From the NCBI RefSeq assembly GCF_017744135.1, contig NZ_JAGHQU010000019.1:1-45777 (forward strand): a stretch of 45,777 nt of DNA, given 5' to 3'. The position numbers were made by a program, and so were the translations under genes. A model generated the notes under the pieces. It did not search any database. It saw only the letters and a program-made list of their open reading frames with translations, and was not told the DNA's origin. Source of the stretch: Endozoicomonas sp. G2_2. GTDB taxonomy: Bacteria > Pseudomonadota > Gammaproteobacteria > Nevskiales > Salinisphaeraceae. Positions 1-7,879 of the stretch are shown one piece after another (position 1 is the first letter of the stretch; each line of letters opens with the position of its first letter).

Positions 1-76
1 CGTCGTATCGTCTCGCATGGTGGTGGCACCTCTTCTGTCGTCTGAAATCAGTGATTGGTCTTACTAATTTCAGCAG

Positions 77-625
77 GTGGGTGCCGCCTCCTTCAATCGC
101 TCATACACCAGAAATGAGCGTAGCTCCTTGGCCCGTGCCGGCATGATGACCGGACTGGGCGTGCTCGCGGCCGTGATTGGCGCCCGATTCCTAGGCATCC
201 AGCACGGCTTGTGGATGGCACTGGGCAGCTTGTATGTCGCACTCGGTTTGGCATATCTGGCGGGCGGCGCGCCGTGGCTGATTCGCCAGAGCGACCGGCT
301 GCTGCCCCACGTCCCAACGACGTCCGGGGGCGCCGCGCTCGGCGTTTTGTTCGGCTTCAATATCCCGGCCTGCGCGGCGCCGTTACTGGCGGTATTGCTC
401 GGTGGCGCAGCCGCCCAGGCCGCCGCCGGCGGCGGAATGGCCTATGGCGGCGTGTCCCTGCTGATCTTTGGCCTCGCATTGTCCAGCCCGCTCGTGCTCG
501 CGGTGTTCACCCAACGTGGAAGGCGGCTATTGAATGCGATCGCCCGTTTCGCCGCCCGCATGCCGCGCATCACCGGCGCAGTGCTCGTACTACTCGGTGT
601 TTGGTCCATCGGGCTGGCGTTGTGA
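77..625 (+). CDS. CcdA/DsbD-beta-like membrane protein, short at the N terminus
   Basis: Inner-membrane protein of the CcdA type, a family that passes electrons across the membrane through a cysteine pair to keep periplasmic thiols reduced. The 182-residue product starts at GTG 77. Hydrophobic segments lie near residues 21-40, 45-65, 86-117, 119-145 and 163-182. The second-half signature FNIPACAAPLL is present with Cys99. The usual first helix with its own Pro-Cys motif is absent: the frame is closed by TAA at 65-67 and the codons before that do not encode a hydrophobic helix. It is therefore either a shortened variant or a gene that has lost its 5' end. It lies 69 bp before the GDCCVxC gene, so a role in reducing metal-binding cysteines is plausible but inferred. 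Confidence 0.72.
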   Translation: MGAASFNRSYTRNERSSLARAGMMTGLGVLAAVIGARFLGIQHGLWMALGSLYVALGLAYLAGGAPWLIRQSDRLLPHVPTTSGGAALGVLFGFNIPACAAPLLAVLLGGAAAQAAAGGGMAYGGVSLLIFGLALSSPLVLAVFTQRGRRLLNAIARFAARMPRITGAVLVLLGVWSIGLAL

Positions 626-694
626 GGCCGTGTCTTGCGAGCGCACAGCCGGGCAGTTTCTTTTCGATATGCGTATCTGCACGCGGAGTGACCT

Positions 695-907
695 ATGAGT
701 ACCGTGACGCTGGAAACCACGCTCGTTTGTCCAGCCTGCGGGCATAACGCCCCGGAGACCATGCCGACCGATGCCTGCCAGTACTTCTACGAGTGCGGTG
801 GCTGCGGTGCCTTGCTGCGCCCCGAAGCTGGTGATTGTTGCGTGTACTGCTCTTATGGGTCGGTGCCCTGTCCACCAGTGCAGCAGGACGGCGACTGCTC
901 ATGTTGA
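695..907 (+). CDS. GDCCVxC-domain small cysteine-rich protein
   Basis: Seventy-residue soluble protein with eleven cysteines. They include two CxxC knuckles (VCPAC at 11-15, ECGGC at 33-37), the hallmark GDCCVYC at 46-52 and a C-terminal CSC. This matches the family named after the GDCCVxC motif, found in mercury and other metal-resistance operons; some members carry selenocysteine in the motif. Here every position is an ordinary TGT/TGC codon and no SECIS-like need arises. The ATG at 695 is the only sensible start. Position between a CcdA-like protein and a metal ATPase suggests it binds or hands over a thiophilic metal, or acts as a thiol redox partner; no biochemical role is claimed. Confidence 0.85.
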   Translation: MSTVTLETTLVCPACGHNAPETMPTDACQYFYECGGCGALLRPEAGDCCVYCSYGSVPCPPVQQDGDCSC

Positions 908-955
908 GGCGAACACGCATTGTGCACCGCGCGTTCTCCATTAAAAGGTGATGCC

Positions 956-3379
956 ATGAACAAGACAACCGCAAATTCCGACGCGCTTCACCCGTGGAGC
1001 GATGACACCACTGGCGATTCCGGCATCCGCAGCGTGCGCGCCCATATCGGCGGCATGCACTGCTCGTTGTGTACCGGCACCATCGAACGGGCACTGGGTG
1101 CCAAACCCGGCGTCCAGCGGGTGGCGGTCAGCCTGACCCACGAGCAGGCGCTGGTCGAATACGACGATGGGCAGACCGACGCCGAAACCCTGATGGGCAC
1201 CCTCCAGCAGATCGGCTATACCTTGAGCGATCCGCGCAAGGTCGAGCCGTTCGAACGGCAGGAGCAGGCGCTTGCCATCGAGCGCAACCGCTTCCTAGCA
1301 GCGCTGACACTGAGCCTGGCCGCGGTGGGCCTGATCGTGGATACCACCAGCGCCTGGACCCTGGGCCTGTCGTCGCTGGTCTATGTCAGTCTGATCGGCT
1401 TCGGCTATGCCGTGCTGCGTGGGCGCGGCCACGCCACTGCACTGGCCGGCAGCGCAGGGCTGGCCGCCGGCGGGCTGATTCTATTCGCGCTGCGCGCGAG
1501 CGGCATGCTAGCCGGTTACGAGCCGGTGCTGGTCGCCGCGCTCGCGCTCGCCATGATGTTCGGGCTGGCCCGGCATATGCTGGTGATGGCTGTTCAGGCG
1601 CTACGCCGTGGCATTCTCAATCAACACGTACTGGTCGAGATCGGCGCCTTCGCCGGTCTGATCGGCGGGGCGATCGGGTTGGCAGCGCAACCGCCGGGTT
1701 ATCCGACAGCGGCGTTTTTTGCGGTGTCGGTGATGGTGCTGACCTATCACCTGTTTTCCGAATGGCTGTCGCTGATCGTCAAGACCCGCAGCGCACAATC
1801 GGTCAAGCGGCTGCTGGATCTGCAGCCCGAGACCGCGCACGTGGTCACCGATGACGGCGAGCAGGATAAGCCCGTGGCGCAGGTTGCAGCCGGCATGACC
1901 GTGCGTGTGCGTCCTGGCGAGCGCATTCCGGTCGACGGCGAAGTGACTGACGGCGGCTCGGCGGTCGACGAATCGTTGATCACCGGCGAGCCGCTACCGG
2001 TGGAAAAAACCACCGGCGACAGCGTCGTCGGCGGCGCCATCAACGGCAACGGCACCCTGCTGATCCGGGTCACCGCGGTCGGCGACGACAGTTTTTTGCA
2101 TCAAGTGATATCCAGTGTCGAAGACGCCCGCGCGCTCAAGCCCGGCCTGCTGCACATCGTCGATCGGGTGTTGCAAGTCTATACGCCGACGGTGCTCGCG
2201 ATTTCCGCGCTCGCTTTTCTGGGGTGGGCCCTCGGGCCGCTGGCCTTCGGCGCCGACCCCGAATTCCAGCGGGCGGTGTTCGCCGCGCTGACGGTGCTGG
2301 TAATGGGCTATCCCTGCGCGGTCGGCATCTCCGCGCCGTTGTCGATCGTGCGCGGTGCCGGCGAGGCCGCGGACAAGGGCGTGCTGATGCGCACCGGCGA
2401 AGCCTTCCAGGCGTTGCGCAAAATCGACACCGTGGTGTTCGACAAGACCGGCACGCTCACCGAAGGCCGGCCGGCGGTGCGTGATATCCATGGCGTCGAT
2501 GGCAACGACGACACGCTGCTGGCGGTTGCCGCGGCGGTGGAAGCAGCGTCGGAGCATCCGCTGGGCCGGGCCGTGGTCGAAGCCGCACTTGAACGCGGAC
2601 TGGGTTTCCCCGACGTGGCCGATTTTCAGGCCGAGTCCGGCCGCGGCGTGACAGCGCAGATCGACGGCGAGACCGTGCGGGTCGGCAGCCCGGCGTTCCT
2701 GAGTGCGGCCGGCATCGCGTTGGATGCCTTGCAGGAACGCATCGACGCTGCCGAACAACAGGGCCACACGGTGATTGTCGTGGCCCGCGGCGATCGCTTG
2801 CTCGGCGCAATCGCGCTTGGCGATGCGCTGCGCGCCGACACCGTCGATACCATCGCCCGCTTGCACGAGTTGGGCATCCGCACCGCCATGCTCACCGGCG
2901 ACAACAAGCGCACTGCGACCCATATCGCCAAACGTGCCGGCATCGACGACGTGTATGGCGGCGTGCTCCCCGATCAGAAAGCCGAACGTCTGCGTGACAT
3001 GCAGCACAACGTGCGTCTTGCGATGGTCGGCGACGGCATCAATGACGCCCCGGCGCTGATGCAGGCCGATATCGGCATCGCCATGGGCTCAGGCACCGAC
3101 ATCGCCATCGACGCGGCCGATATCATCATCCTCAACGGACAGCTCGGTGCGGTCATCACGGCCTGGCAGATCAGCCGCTGGGGCTATCGCAAGATGTTGC
3201 AGAACGTGGGCCTGGCTTTTTTGTTCAACGGCATCGGTATTCCGCTGGCAGCCACGGGCCTGATTTACCCGGTGTGGGCCATGGTCGCCATGGCGGCCAG
3301 CGTGACCGCGATCTTCGTCAACTCGCTGTGGCAGCGGCCAACGATGTTTTTCGATGCGGTGGCGAGTGTGGCCGACTGA
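956..3379 (+). CDS. Heavy-metal P1B-type ATPase with YPC transmembrane motif
   Basis: ATP-driven metal pump of the inner membrane, 807 residues from ATG 956, which has an AAAAGG ribosome site just upstream; a longer reading from TTG 920 is less likely. An N-terminal HMA domain carries GGMHCSLC (Cys36, Cys39). The actuator TGEP motif, the phosphorylation motif DKTGTLT (Asp496), a SEHPLG nucleotide-binding motif and the GDGINDAP hinge are all intact, so it looks functional. The helix-6 metal motif is Tyr452-Pro-Cys454 rather than the Cys-Pro-Cys of copper, zinc or cadmium pumps. Late helices contain FN and MAAS, reminiscent of copper pumps. Substrate is unresolved; a thiophilic cation such as copper, silver or mercury is the best guess. 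It ends the operon with the CcdA-like and GDCCVxC genes. Confidence 0.93.
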   Translation: MNKTTANSDALHPWSDDTTGDSGIRSVRAHIGGMHCSLCTGTIERALGAKPGVQRVAVSLTHEQALVEYDDGQTDAETLMGTLQQIGYTLSDPRKVEPFERQEQALAIERNRFLAALTLSLAAVGLIVDTTSAWTLGLSSLVYVSLIGFGYAVLRGRGHATALAGSAGLAAGGLILFALRASGMLAGYEPVLVAALALAMMFGLARHMLVMAVQALRRGILNQHVLVEIGAFAGLIGGAIGLAAQPPGYPTAAFFAVSVMVLTYHLFSEWLSLIVKTRSAQSVKRLLDLQPETAHVVTDDGEQDKPVAQVAAGMTVRVRPGERIPVDGEVTDGGSAVDESLITGEPLPVEKTTGDSVVGGAINGNGTLLIRVTAVGDDSFLHQVISSVEDARALKPGLLHIVDRVLQVYTPTVLAISALAFLGWALGPLAFGADPEFQRAVFAALTVLVMGYPCAVGISAPLSIVRGAGEAADKGVLMRTGEAFQALRKIDTVVFDKTGTLTEGRPAVRDIHGVDGNDDTLLAVAAAVEAASEHPLGRAVVEAALERGLGFPDVADFQAESGRGVTAQIDGETVRVGSPAFLSAAGIALDALQERIDAAEQQGHTVIVVARGDRLLGAIALGDALRADTVDTIARLHELGIRTAMLTGDNKRTATHIAKRAGIDDVYGGVLPDQKAERLRDMQHNVRLAMVGDGINDAPALMQADIGIAMGSGTDIAIDAADIIILNGQLGAVITAWQISRWGYRKMLQNVGLAFLFNGIGIPLAATGLIYPVWAMVAMAASVTAIFVNSLWQRPTMFFDAVASVAD

Positions 3380-3424
3380 ACGAAAAAGCTCGCCGTTTAT
3401 CGATTTTGACATGGAGCCGAGCCA

Positions 3425-3832
3425 ATGAGAGTGGAACGACAAGTGTGGTCGCTTAATCGATGGCAGACCATTACGCTGATTGTATTGCAACTTTTATTCG
3501 CCGCCTGCGCGACCAGCGTTCTGATTTACCGCGCCCAAGGCTGGGCGCCGGAGGTGATCAATTTCGGGTGGCTATCGTATCGCGCCTGCAACATCTATAT
3601 CTCCCTTGCTTTGGTCGCGTACTTCGTCGTTGGTTTGTGGCGAGGGCATCGTTATATCGCACCGCTGCTTACGCTGTTCGTGCTGTTTCATTTGGTTGAG
3701 GGGGCGATCATCGGCTTCTGGACCAAGGCGATCCTGCAACTCGCGGCGCTCGGTGTGTTGAGTTGGAGTATCTGGCCCGCGCTTCGTACGCCCGCGCCGC
3801 TGAAAAGCAGTTCAACCAACAGGGCGAGATGA
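3425..3832 (+). CDS. Small four-helix membrane protein, unknown function
   Basis: Unrecognised 135-residue hydrophobic protein from ATG 3425, starting 45 bp after the metal ATPase and probably in the same transcript. Four likely membrane helices cover roughly residues 14-34, 55-73, 78-99 and 102-118, followed by a short polar tail rich in Ser, Thr and Arg. There are only two cysteines and no histidine cluster, so it is not an obvious metal-binding protein. Its only clue is position. It could be a small accessory subunit of the pump or an unrelated membrane protein. Confidence 0.6.
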   Translation: MRVERQVWSLNRWQTITLIVLQLLFAACATSVLIYRAQGWAPEVINFGWLSYRACNIYISLALVAYFVVGLWRGHRYIAPLLTLFVLFHLVEGAIIGFWTKAILQLAALGVLSWSIWPALRTPAPLKSSSTNRAR

Positions 3833-4033
3833 CCGGACTTTGGAATCAACGCCGAAAACAGGCAAAAGCGACGCTGCAAACCCATGGCCTCAACCGTCGC
3901 CGCTGCCCCGGGGGGAAGTCCGTGCCGCCGCATTGTCGTTCCCCTTACCGTTGTTGCCATCGCCAGTAACCGGGCACCACGGATTGTCAGGCACGCCGGC
4001 GCAAGGATCGGGCATGGGCGGCTGATCGGGTAA

Positions 4034-4356
4034 CGGCAGCAGTTAGGCCCCGACGGCGCGTTCGTGCGCACATGGGGCGGGGGCCGTTCGGGGTCAATAT
4101 CTTTGGCCCGTTCAAGGGTTGGTTCACCACCGTCAACTCGGTCGCCGTCGGCCCGCAGGGCAACGTGTTCGCCGCCGACTTCTATAACGATCGTATCCAG
4201 AAGTTCGATGCCGAAGGCGACTATTTGACGGCCTTCGCGCCGGATAACGTCGGCGGGCCCGGCCATACCGAAACCACGGTGGCCGTGGCCGCCGACGGAA
4301 CCGTATTTTCCGCCAACTTCAAGGGCAACCGGGTGGAAAGATGGCAGCGCCCATGA
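4034..4356 (+). pseudogene. NHL-repeat beta-propeller remnant, frameshifted
   Basis: Fragment of a secreted-type NHL-repeat protein. Reading from just after TAA 4031-4033 gives LGPDGAFVRTWGG, the end of one NHL blade. The next blade continues in a different frame from about 4072 (GPFGVNIFGPF, then VAVGPQGNVFAADFYNDRIQ), and a third begins at VAVAADGTVFSANF before the stop at 4356. The frame change falls in the G-rich run at 4072-4085, which fits a one- or two-base indel. Neither start codon nor signal peptide is visible and only about two blades remain. The 200 bp before it (3833-4033) show no convincing gene. Confidence 0.6.
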
Positions 4357-4504
4357 CTTGCACCATCTGCGATTAACTTACCCCGACGGCTGCTGCGTTG
4401 CCCGGCCCTCTTAATCTGTTCGAGGAATAACCAAGCCGAATCCGTCACGACAGCCACACCGGCAACGTGCTCGGCTGCCGGGCTCAGGCGCCTGGGAGAA
4501 AAAC

Positions 4505-4535
4505 TTGACTCCGTACCACAGTCCGGACTTAATGT
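4505..4535 (+). promoter_or_regulatory. mer-like MerR-family promoter/operator upstream of the cus genes
   Basis: TTGACT at 4505-4510 and TAATGT at 4530-4535 are separated by 19 bp, the overlong spacing typical of promoters activated by MerR-family regulators. The spacer holds an imperfect dyad, CCGTAC then GTCCGG, and the whole site strongly resembles the classical mer operator (TTGACT, CCGTAC dyad, 19-bp spacer, TAAGGT). It drives the leader gene at 4566 and presumably cusCBA. No cognate regulator gene is next to it; the PbrR-like regulator at 11776 has different operators, so the regulator may lie outside the window. Confidence 0.72.
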
Positions 4536-4565
4536 TTACGCTTGTGGCATGAATAGGTCGTTATC

Positions 4566-4913
4566 TTGAAATCTCCGGTTGCCTTTCGTCTATGGGTGTT
4601 CGTACTGGCGGTACTTACCGTGCTGCCCGCGCTCGCCTTGGCGACAAGTGTTAATGCGCAATCGCTGGATCAGAAAACGGCCCAGGCTTCGGTGGTTCCC
4701 GTCACCGATACCGCGGTCATGGCCGATAGCCATTGTAACGGCGAGATCTTTTGCCAGGCGCCTTGCGCCGTCGGCTGTGTTGCCTTGGTCGACATGCAAA
4801 AACCATTGCCGGTTACGGTGACAGCCAGGCAGCGCCCGGATGCCCAACCGGGCCATCCCACACCGCCCCACGACCACGAATTGATTCGCCCCCCGCTCAT
4901 CTCCCGGATCTAG
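4566..4913 (+). CDS. Small exported Cys-containing leader protein of the cus operon (CzcI/CopL-like)
   Basis: A 115-residue protein with a clear signal peptide (hydrophobic stretch about 9-27, cleavage near SVNAQS). Four cysteines are clustered in HCNGEIFCQAPCAVGC, and the C terminus is proline-rich and His-containing (PPHDHELIRPPL). It reads from TTG 4566 because no in-frame ATG fits. Such short secreted genes head many metal-efflux operons (CzcI and CopL are named examples), but this one matches only in layout, not in detailed sequence. Probable role: periplasmic metal sensing or buffering. It sits 31 bp after the mer-like -10 element and 64 bp before cusC. Confidence 0.65.
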   Translation: MKSPVAFRLWVFVLAVLTVLPALALATSVNAQSLDQKTAQASVVPVTDTAVMADSHCNGEIFCQAPCAVGCVALVDMQKPLPVTVTARQRPDAQPGHPTPPHDHELIRPPLISRI

Positions 4914-4977
4914 CTCTTTTCCAGGGCGCGCGCATTGGCATGCGCGGCTCTTGTTCAGCATTTTCCGGAGATGACAC

Positions 4978-6369
4978 ATGTCCCCTGGCATATTCACGCG
5001 CTATCGGCGCGCGCATGGCGGCGCCCGCGAGTGGGCGTTCGCGACAATACAAGAAATCGCCTGCGTCGGCGTGCTGCTGGCCGCCGTCCTGTTGCCCGCC
5101 ACGCAGGCGCTGGCGCAAGACACCGCGTATGACTCGGCGCGCCTCGAACCCGACACGCTGGTCGCGTCGGTTCTCGATCGCAACGCCGGTCTGGCCGCGA
5201 TGCGCTCGGCGGTCGACGCCGCCGAAGCGCGTATCGAACCCGCCGGGGCGCTGCCTGACCCGCAACTTTCGGGTGCGGTGGCGCCGGAGACCATTGGCGG
5301 CTTTGAAACGCCGTCCGGACGTGAGCGCAGTACCAATATTCGTTTCGAGGTCAGCCAGGATTTTCCCTGGCCCGGCACCTTGGGTCTGCGCGCGGACGCT
5401 GCGCGTAAAGAAGCGCTCGCGGCCGACGATAACGTCGCGGCGGTGCGGCTGCGCCTAGCCTCGGCCACCCGCTCGGCTTATGCCGAATGGTATTACGTAC
5501 ACCAGGCGCTGGAGATCAATGTCGCCAATCAAGACTTGGTGGATGAGCTGCGCCGGATAGCGGAAAATCGCTACGCTGCGGGATTGACCGGCCAGCAGGA
5601 TGTGTTGCAGGCCGAGGTTGAACTCCAGCGCCTGAAACACCAGGCCATCAAGCTGCGACGCATCAAGCGCAGCGTGCGGGCCAAAATCAACAACCTGCTC
5701 AATCGAAAGGCCACCGCGCCCGTTGCCGGGCCGGCAGGGTTGCCCCTCCCCGGAAGCTTGCCGCCCTATAGCCGCTTACGCCGCAGCGCCCTGTCCAGTC
5801 ATCCCGAACTGGCGCAAATCCAAAAGCGCATTGCCGCCGATGAGGACCGCGAAGCGCTGGCCAGAAAAGCGTTCTATCCCGACTTCAAGGTCTTCGGCGG
5901 CTATAACAGCCTGTGGGACGCCGGCGAGAAACGCTGGATCGCCGGTGTCGGTATCAGCCTCCCGCTGGACCGCAGCAAATACCGCGCTCGCCTCGACGAG
6001 GCCAAAGCCGAGACCATGCGCACGGAATACGAGCTGGCAGACCGCCGGACCACGCTGCTGAGCCAATTGGAACAGGCCCACGCCGCGGTGGAGGAAGCCA
6101 AGCACGCCATCGCCTTGTACGAGAACGAGCTGATCCCGCGCACGCTGGAAAACCTGGGCGCCGCCCGATCCGAATACGGCGCCGGCGGTGGCGCGTTCCT
6201 GGATGTGATTACCGCCGAGCAACGCAAGCTCAACGCGGAACTGGAACTGGAAAGCGCCCGCGCGGACTACTTCACCGCGCTGGCTGAATTGAGGCGCTGG
6301 AGCGGCGGCGAGCTGACAGGCATCACGGTGCCGGCCGCCATGAATTCCGAGGAGTTTATGCATGAATAA
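4978..6369 (+). CDS. cusC: Outer-membrane efflux channel of the Cus system
   Basis: TolC-family outer-membrane channel, 463 residues, forming the exit duct of a tripartite RND pump. The start ATG 4978 has GGAG seven bases upstream. The signal peptide is preceded by a rather long basic stretch, with cleavage near TQALAQD (about residue 46). Two outer-membrane efflux domains follow, recognisable by the repeated long amphipathic helices (roughly 55-230 and 260-440) and by SSHPELAQIQKRI at the start of the second. No lipobox is seen, unlike E. coli CusC. The stop codon overlaps cusB by 8 bp, so translation is probably coupled. Confidence 0.9.
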   Translation: MSPGIFTRYRRAHGGAREWAFATIQEIACVGVLLAAVLLPATQALAQDTAYDSARLEPDTLVASVLDRNAGLAAMRSAVDAAEARIEPAGALPDPQLSGAVAPETIGGFETPSGRERSTNIRFEVSQDFPWPGTLGLRADAARKEALAADDNVAAVRLRLASATRSAYAEWYYVHQALEINVANQDLVDELRRIAENRYAAGLTGQQDVLQAEVELQRLKHQAIKLRRIKRSVRAKINNLLNRKATAPVAGPAGLPLPGSLPPYSRLRRSALSSHPELAQIQKRIAADEDREALARKAFYPDFKVFGGYNSLWDAGEKRWIAGVGISLPLDRSKYRARLDEAKAETMRTEYELADRRTTLLSQLEQAHAAVEEAKHAIALYENELIPRTLENLGAARSEYGAGGGAFLDVITAEQRKLNAELELESARADYFTALAELRRWSGGELTGITVPAAMNSEEFMHE

Positions 6370-7879
6370 GAGATTAGTGATCAGCGCCCTGATCGCGATC
6401 CTGGCGGCGGCCGGCATCGGCGGCTGGCTGCTGTTGCGCGACGCGGGTGGCGCCGACGCCGGCCCGGCATCCCTGGCCCAGGCCCCGACCTACCAATCGG
6501 GACCGTTTCGACTCGCAATTGCGGTCTCCCCCGAAACGCCGGTGGTCGGTAAAAACCGGCTGGCCATCCGGCTAGAAGACAGCGACGGCAATCCAGTCTC
6601 CGGTGCCAGCATCAAGGCGGTGGCCACCATGCCGGCGATGGGGGGCATGGCGGCCATGCAGGCCCCAGCCGAGCTCGAAGAGACCGAGCCGGGGCGCTAC
6701 GCGGGTCCGTTCAACCTGAAAATGAGTGGTGCCTGGCCGCTAACCCTGCAGATCAAGAAGGCCGGCCTCGGCAAAACCCGGATCAGCTTCGACCTGGCGA
6801 CCGGTCGACAGGGCTTACAGCTCGCCACCGGCGGCCGTCGCCTCGGCGGCGGAGCCAAGGGGGAAATGGATTCAGGCGGGCAAGTCGCCGACGCAGCTTC
6901 GGACATGCCCACGATCAACCTCGATAACCGCCGGCGGCAGCTCATCGGCCTCGAGACCGGCAAAGTCGAACGTCGCCAGCTGGTGCGCGAGATTCGCGCC
7001 GTGGGCGAGGTGGTCTACGACGAAACCGAGTTGAGTGATGTCACGCTCAAGTACGACGGCTGGGTCGGCAACCTGAAGATCGACTACGTCGGCGCGCCGG
7101 TCGAGCGCGGCCAGATGCTGTTCGGCATCTATAGCCCCGAGTTGTTCTCGGCCCAGCAGGAGTATCTGCAGACCCTGCAGCGGCTGTCCCGCCGCGGCCC
7201 GGACGACAGCCTGGTTCAGGCCGCCCGCCAGCGGTTGATGCTGTGGGATATCGCCCCGGCGCAGGTGCGCGCGATCGAGCGGCGCGGTGAGCCGATCAAG
7301 TACCTGCCGATCCATGCGCCGGCGACCGGCACAGTGGTAGAGAAGAACGTGGTCGAGGGCTCGGCCGTCAAGAAAGGCCAGATCTTGATGCGCATTGCCG
7401 ATCTGTCCACGGTCTGGATCGATGCCCAGGTCTACGACAGCGAGCTGCCGCTGATCGATGCGGGCATGACCGCCGAGGTCACCCTGCCCTATCTGCCCGA
7501 CGCCCACTACGAGGCCGAGGTCGACTACGTCTACCCCTACTTCCAGGGGCAGACTCGCACCGGCCAGATCCGCCTGTCGTTGCCCAACCCGGACGGGCGG
7601 CTCAAGCCAAACATGTACGCCGAGGTCGAGCTGCAGGCCGATCTCGGGAAGCGTCTGTCTGTACCCGAGTCGGCGGTCCTGTTCTCCGGCGACGCGCGCG
7701 TGGTGTTCGTGGACCTTGGCGACGGCCGCCTGCAGCCGCGCTACATCGAGACCGGCCAGCGCAACGAGGACTACATCGAAGTCACCTCCGGGCTGGAGGC
7801 CGGCGAGACGGTCGTGACCTCCGGTAACTTCCTGATCGACGCCGAAACACGCCTGAAGACGGGGATCAAGCAATGGTGA
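6362..7879 (+). CDS. cusB: Cus periplasmic adaptor with N-terminal FixH/YtkA-like domain
   Basis: Membrane-fusion protein of the RND efflux system, 505 residues, joining CusA to CusC. A membrane anchor (about 5-25) is followed by a beta-rich domain (about 40-145) with PVVGKNRLAIRLED and MPAMGGMAAM, resembling the FixH/YtkA-like fold; its methionine cluster could bind Cu(I). The adaptor part proper (about 185-505) has the barrel-sandwich segments GWVGNLKIDYVGAPVERG and PATGTVVEKNVVEGSAVKKG and the final ETRLKTG typical of CusB. E. coli CusB lacks the extra front domain. It overlaps cusA by 7 bp. Confidence 0.92.
   Translation: MNKRLVISALIAILAAAGIGGWLLLRDAGGADAGPASLAQAPTYQSGPFRLAIAVSPETPVVGKNRLAIRLEDSDGNPVSGASIKAVATMPAMGGMAAMQAPAELEETEPGRYAGPFNLKMSGAWPLTLQIKKAGLGKTRISFDLATGRQGLQLATGGRRLGGGAKGEMDSGGQVADAASDMPTINLDNRRRQLIGLETGKVERRQLVREIRAVGEVVYDETELSDVTLKYDGWVGNLKIDYVGAPVERGQMLFGIYSPELFSAQQEYLQTLQRLSRRGPDDSLVQAARQRLMLWDIAPAQVRAIERRGEPIKYLPIHAPATGTVVEKNVVEGSAVKKGQILMRIADLSTVWIDAQVYDSELPLIDAGMTAEVTLPYLPDAHYEAEVDYVYPYFQGQTRTGQIRLSLPNPDGRLKPNMYAEVELQADLGKRLSVPESAVLFSGDARVVFVDLGDGRLQPRYIETGQRNEDYIEVTSGLEAGETVVTSGNFLIDAETRLKTGIKQW

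Noticed and set aside
3900-4042. Minus-strand reading DPCAGVPDNPWCPVTGDG near the NHL remnant
   Set aside because: It looks like a Pro/Gly-rich protein tail but has no start codon, domain or upstream continuation, so a coding claim cannot be supported.
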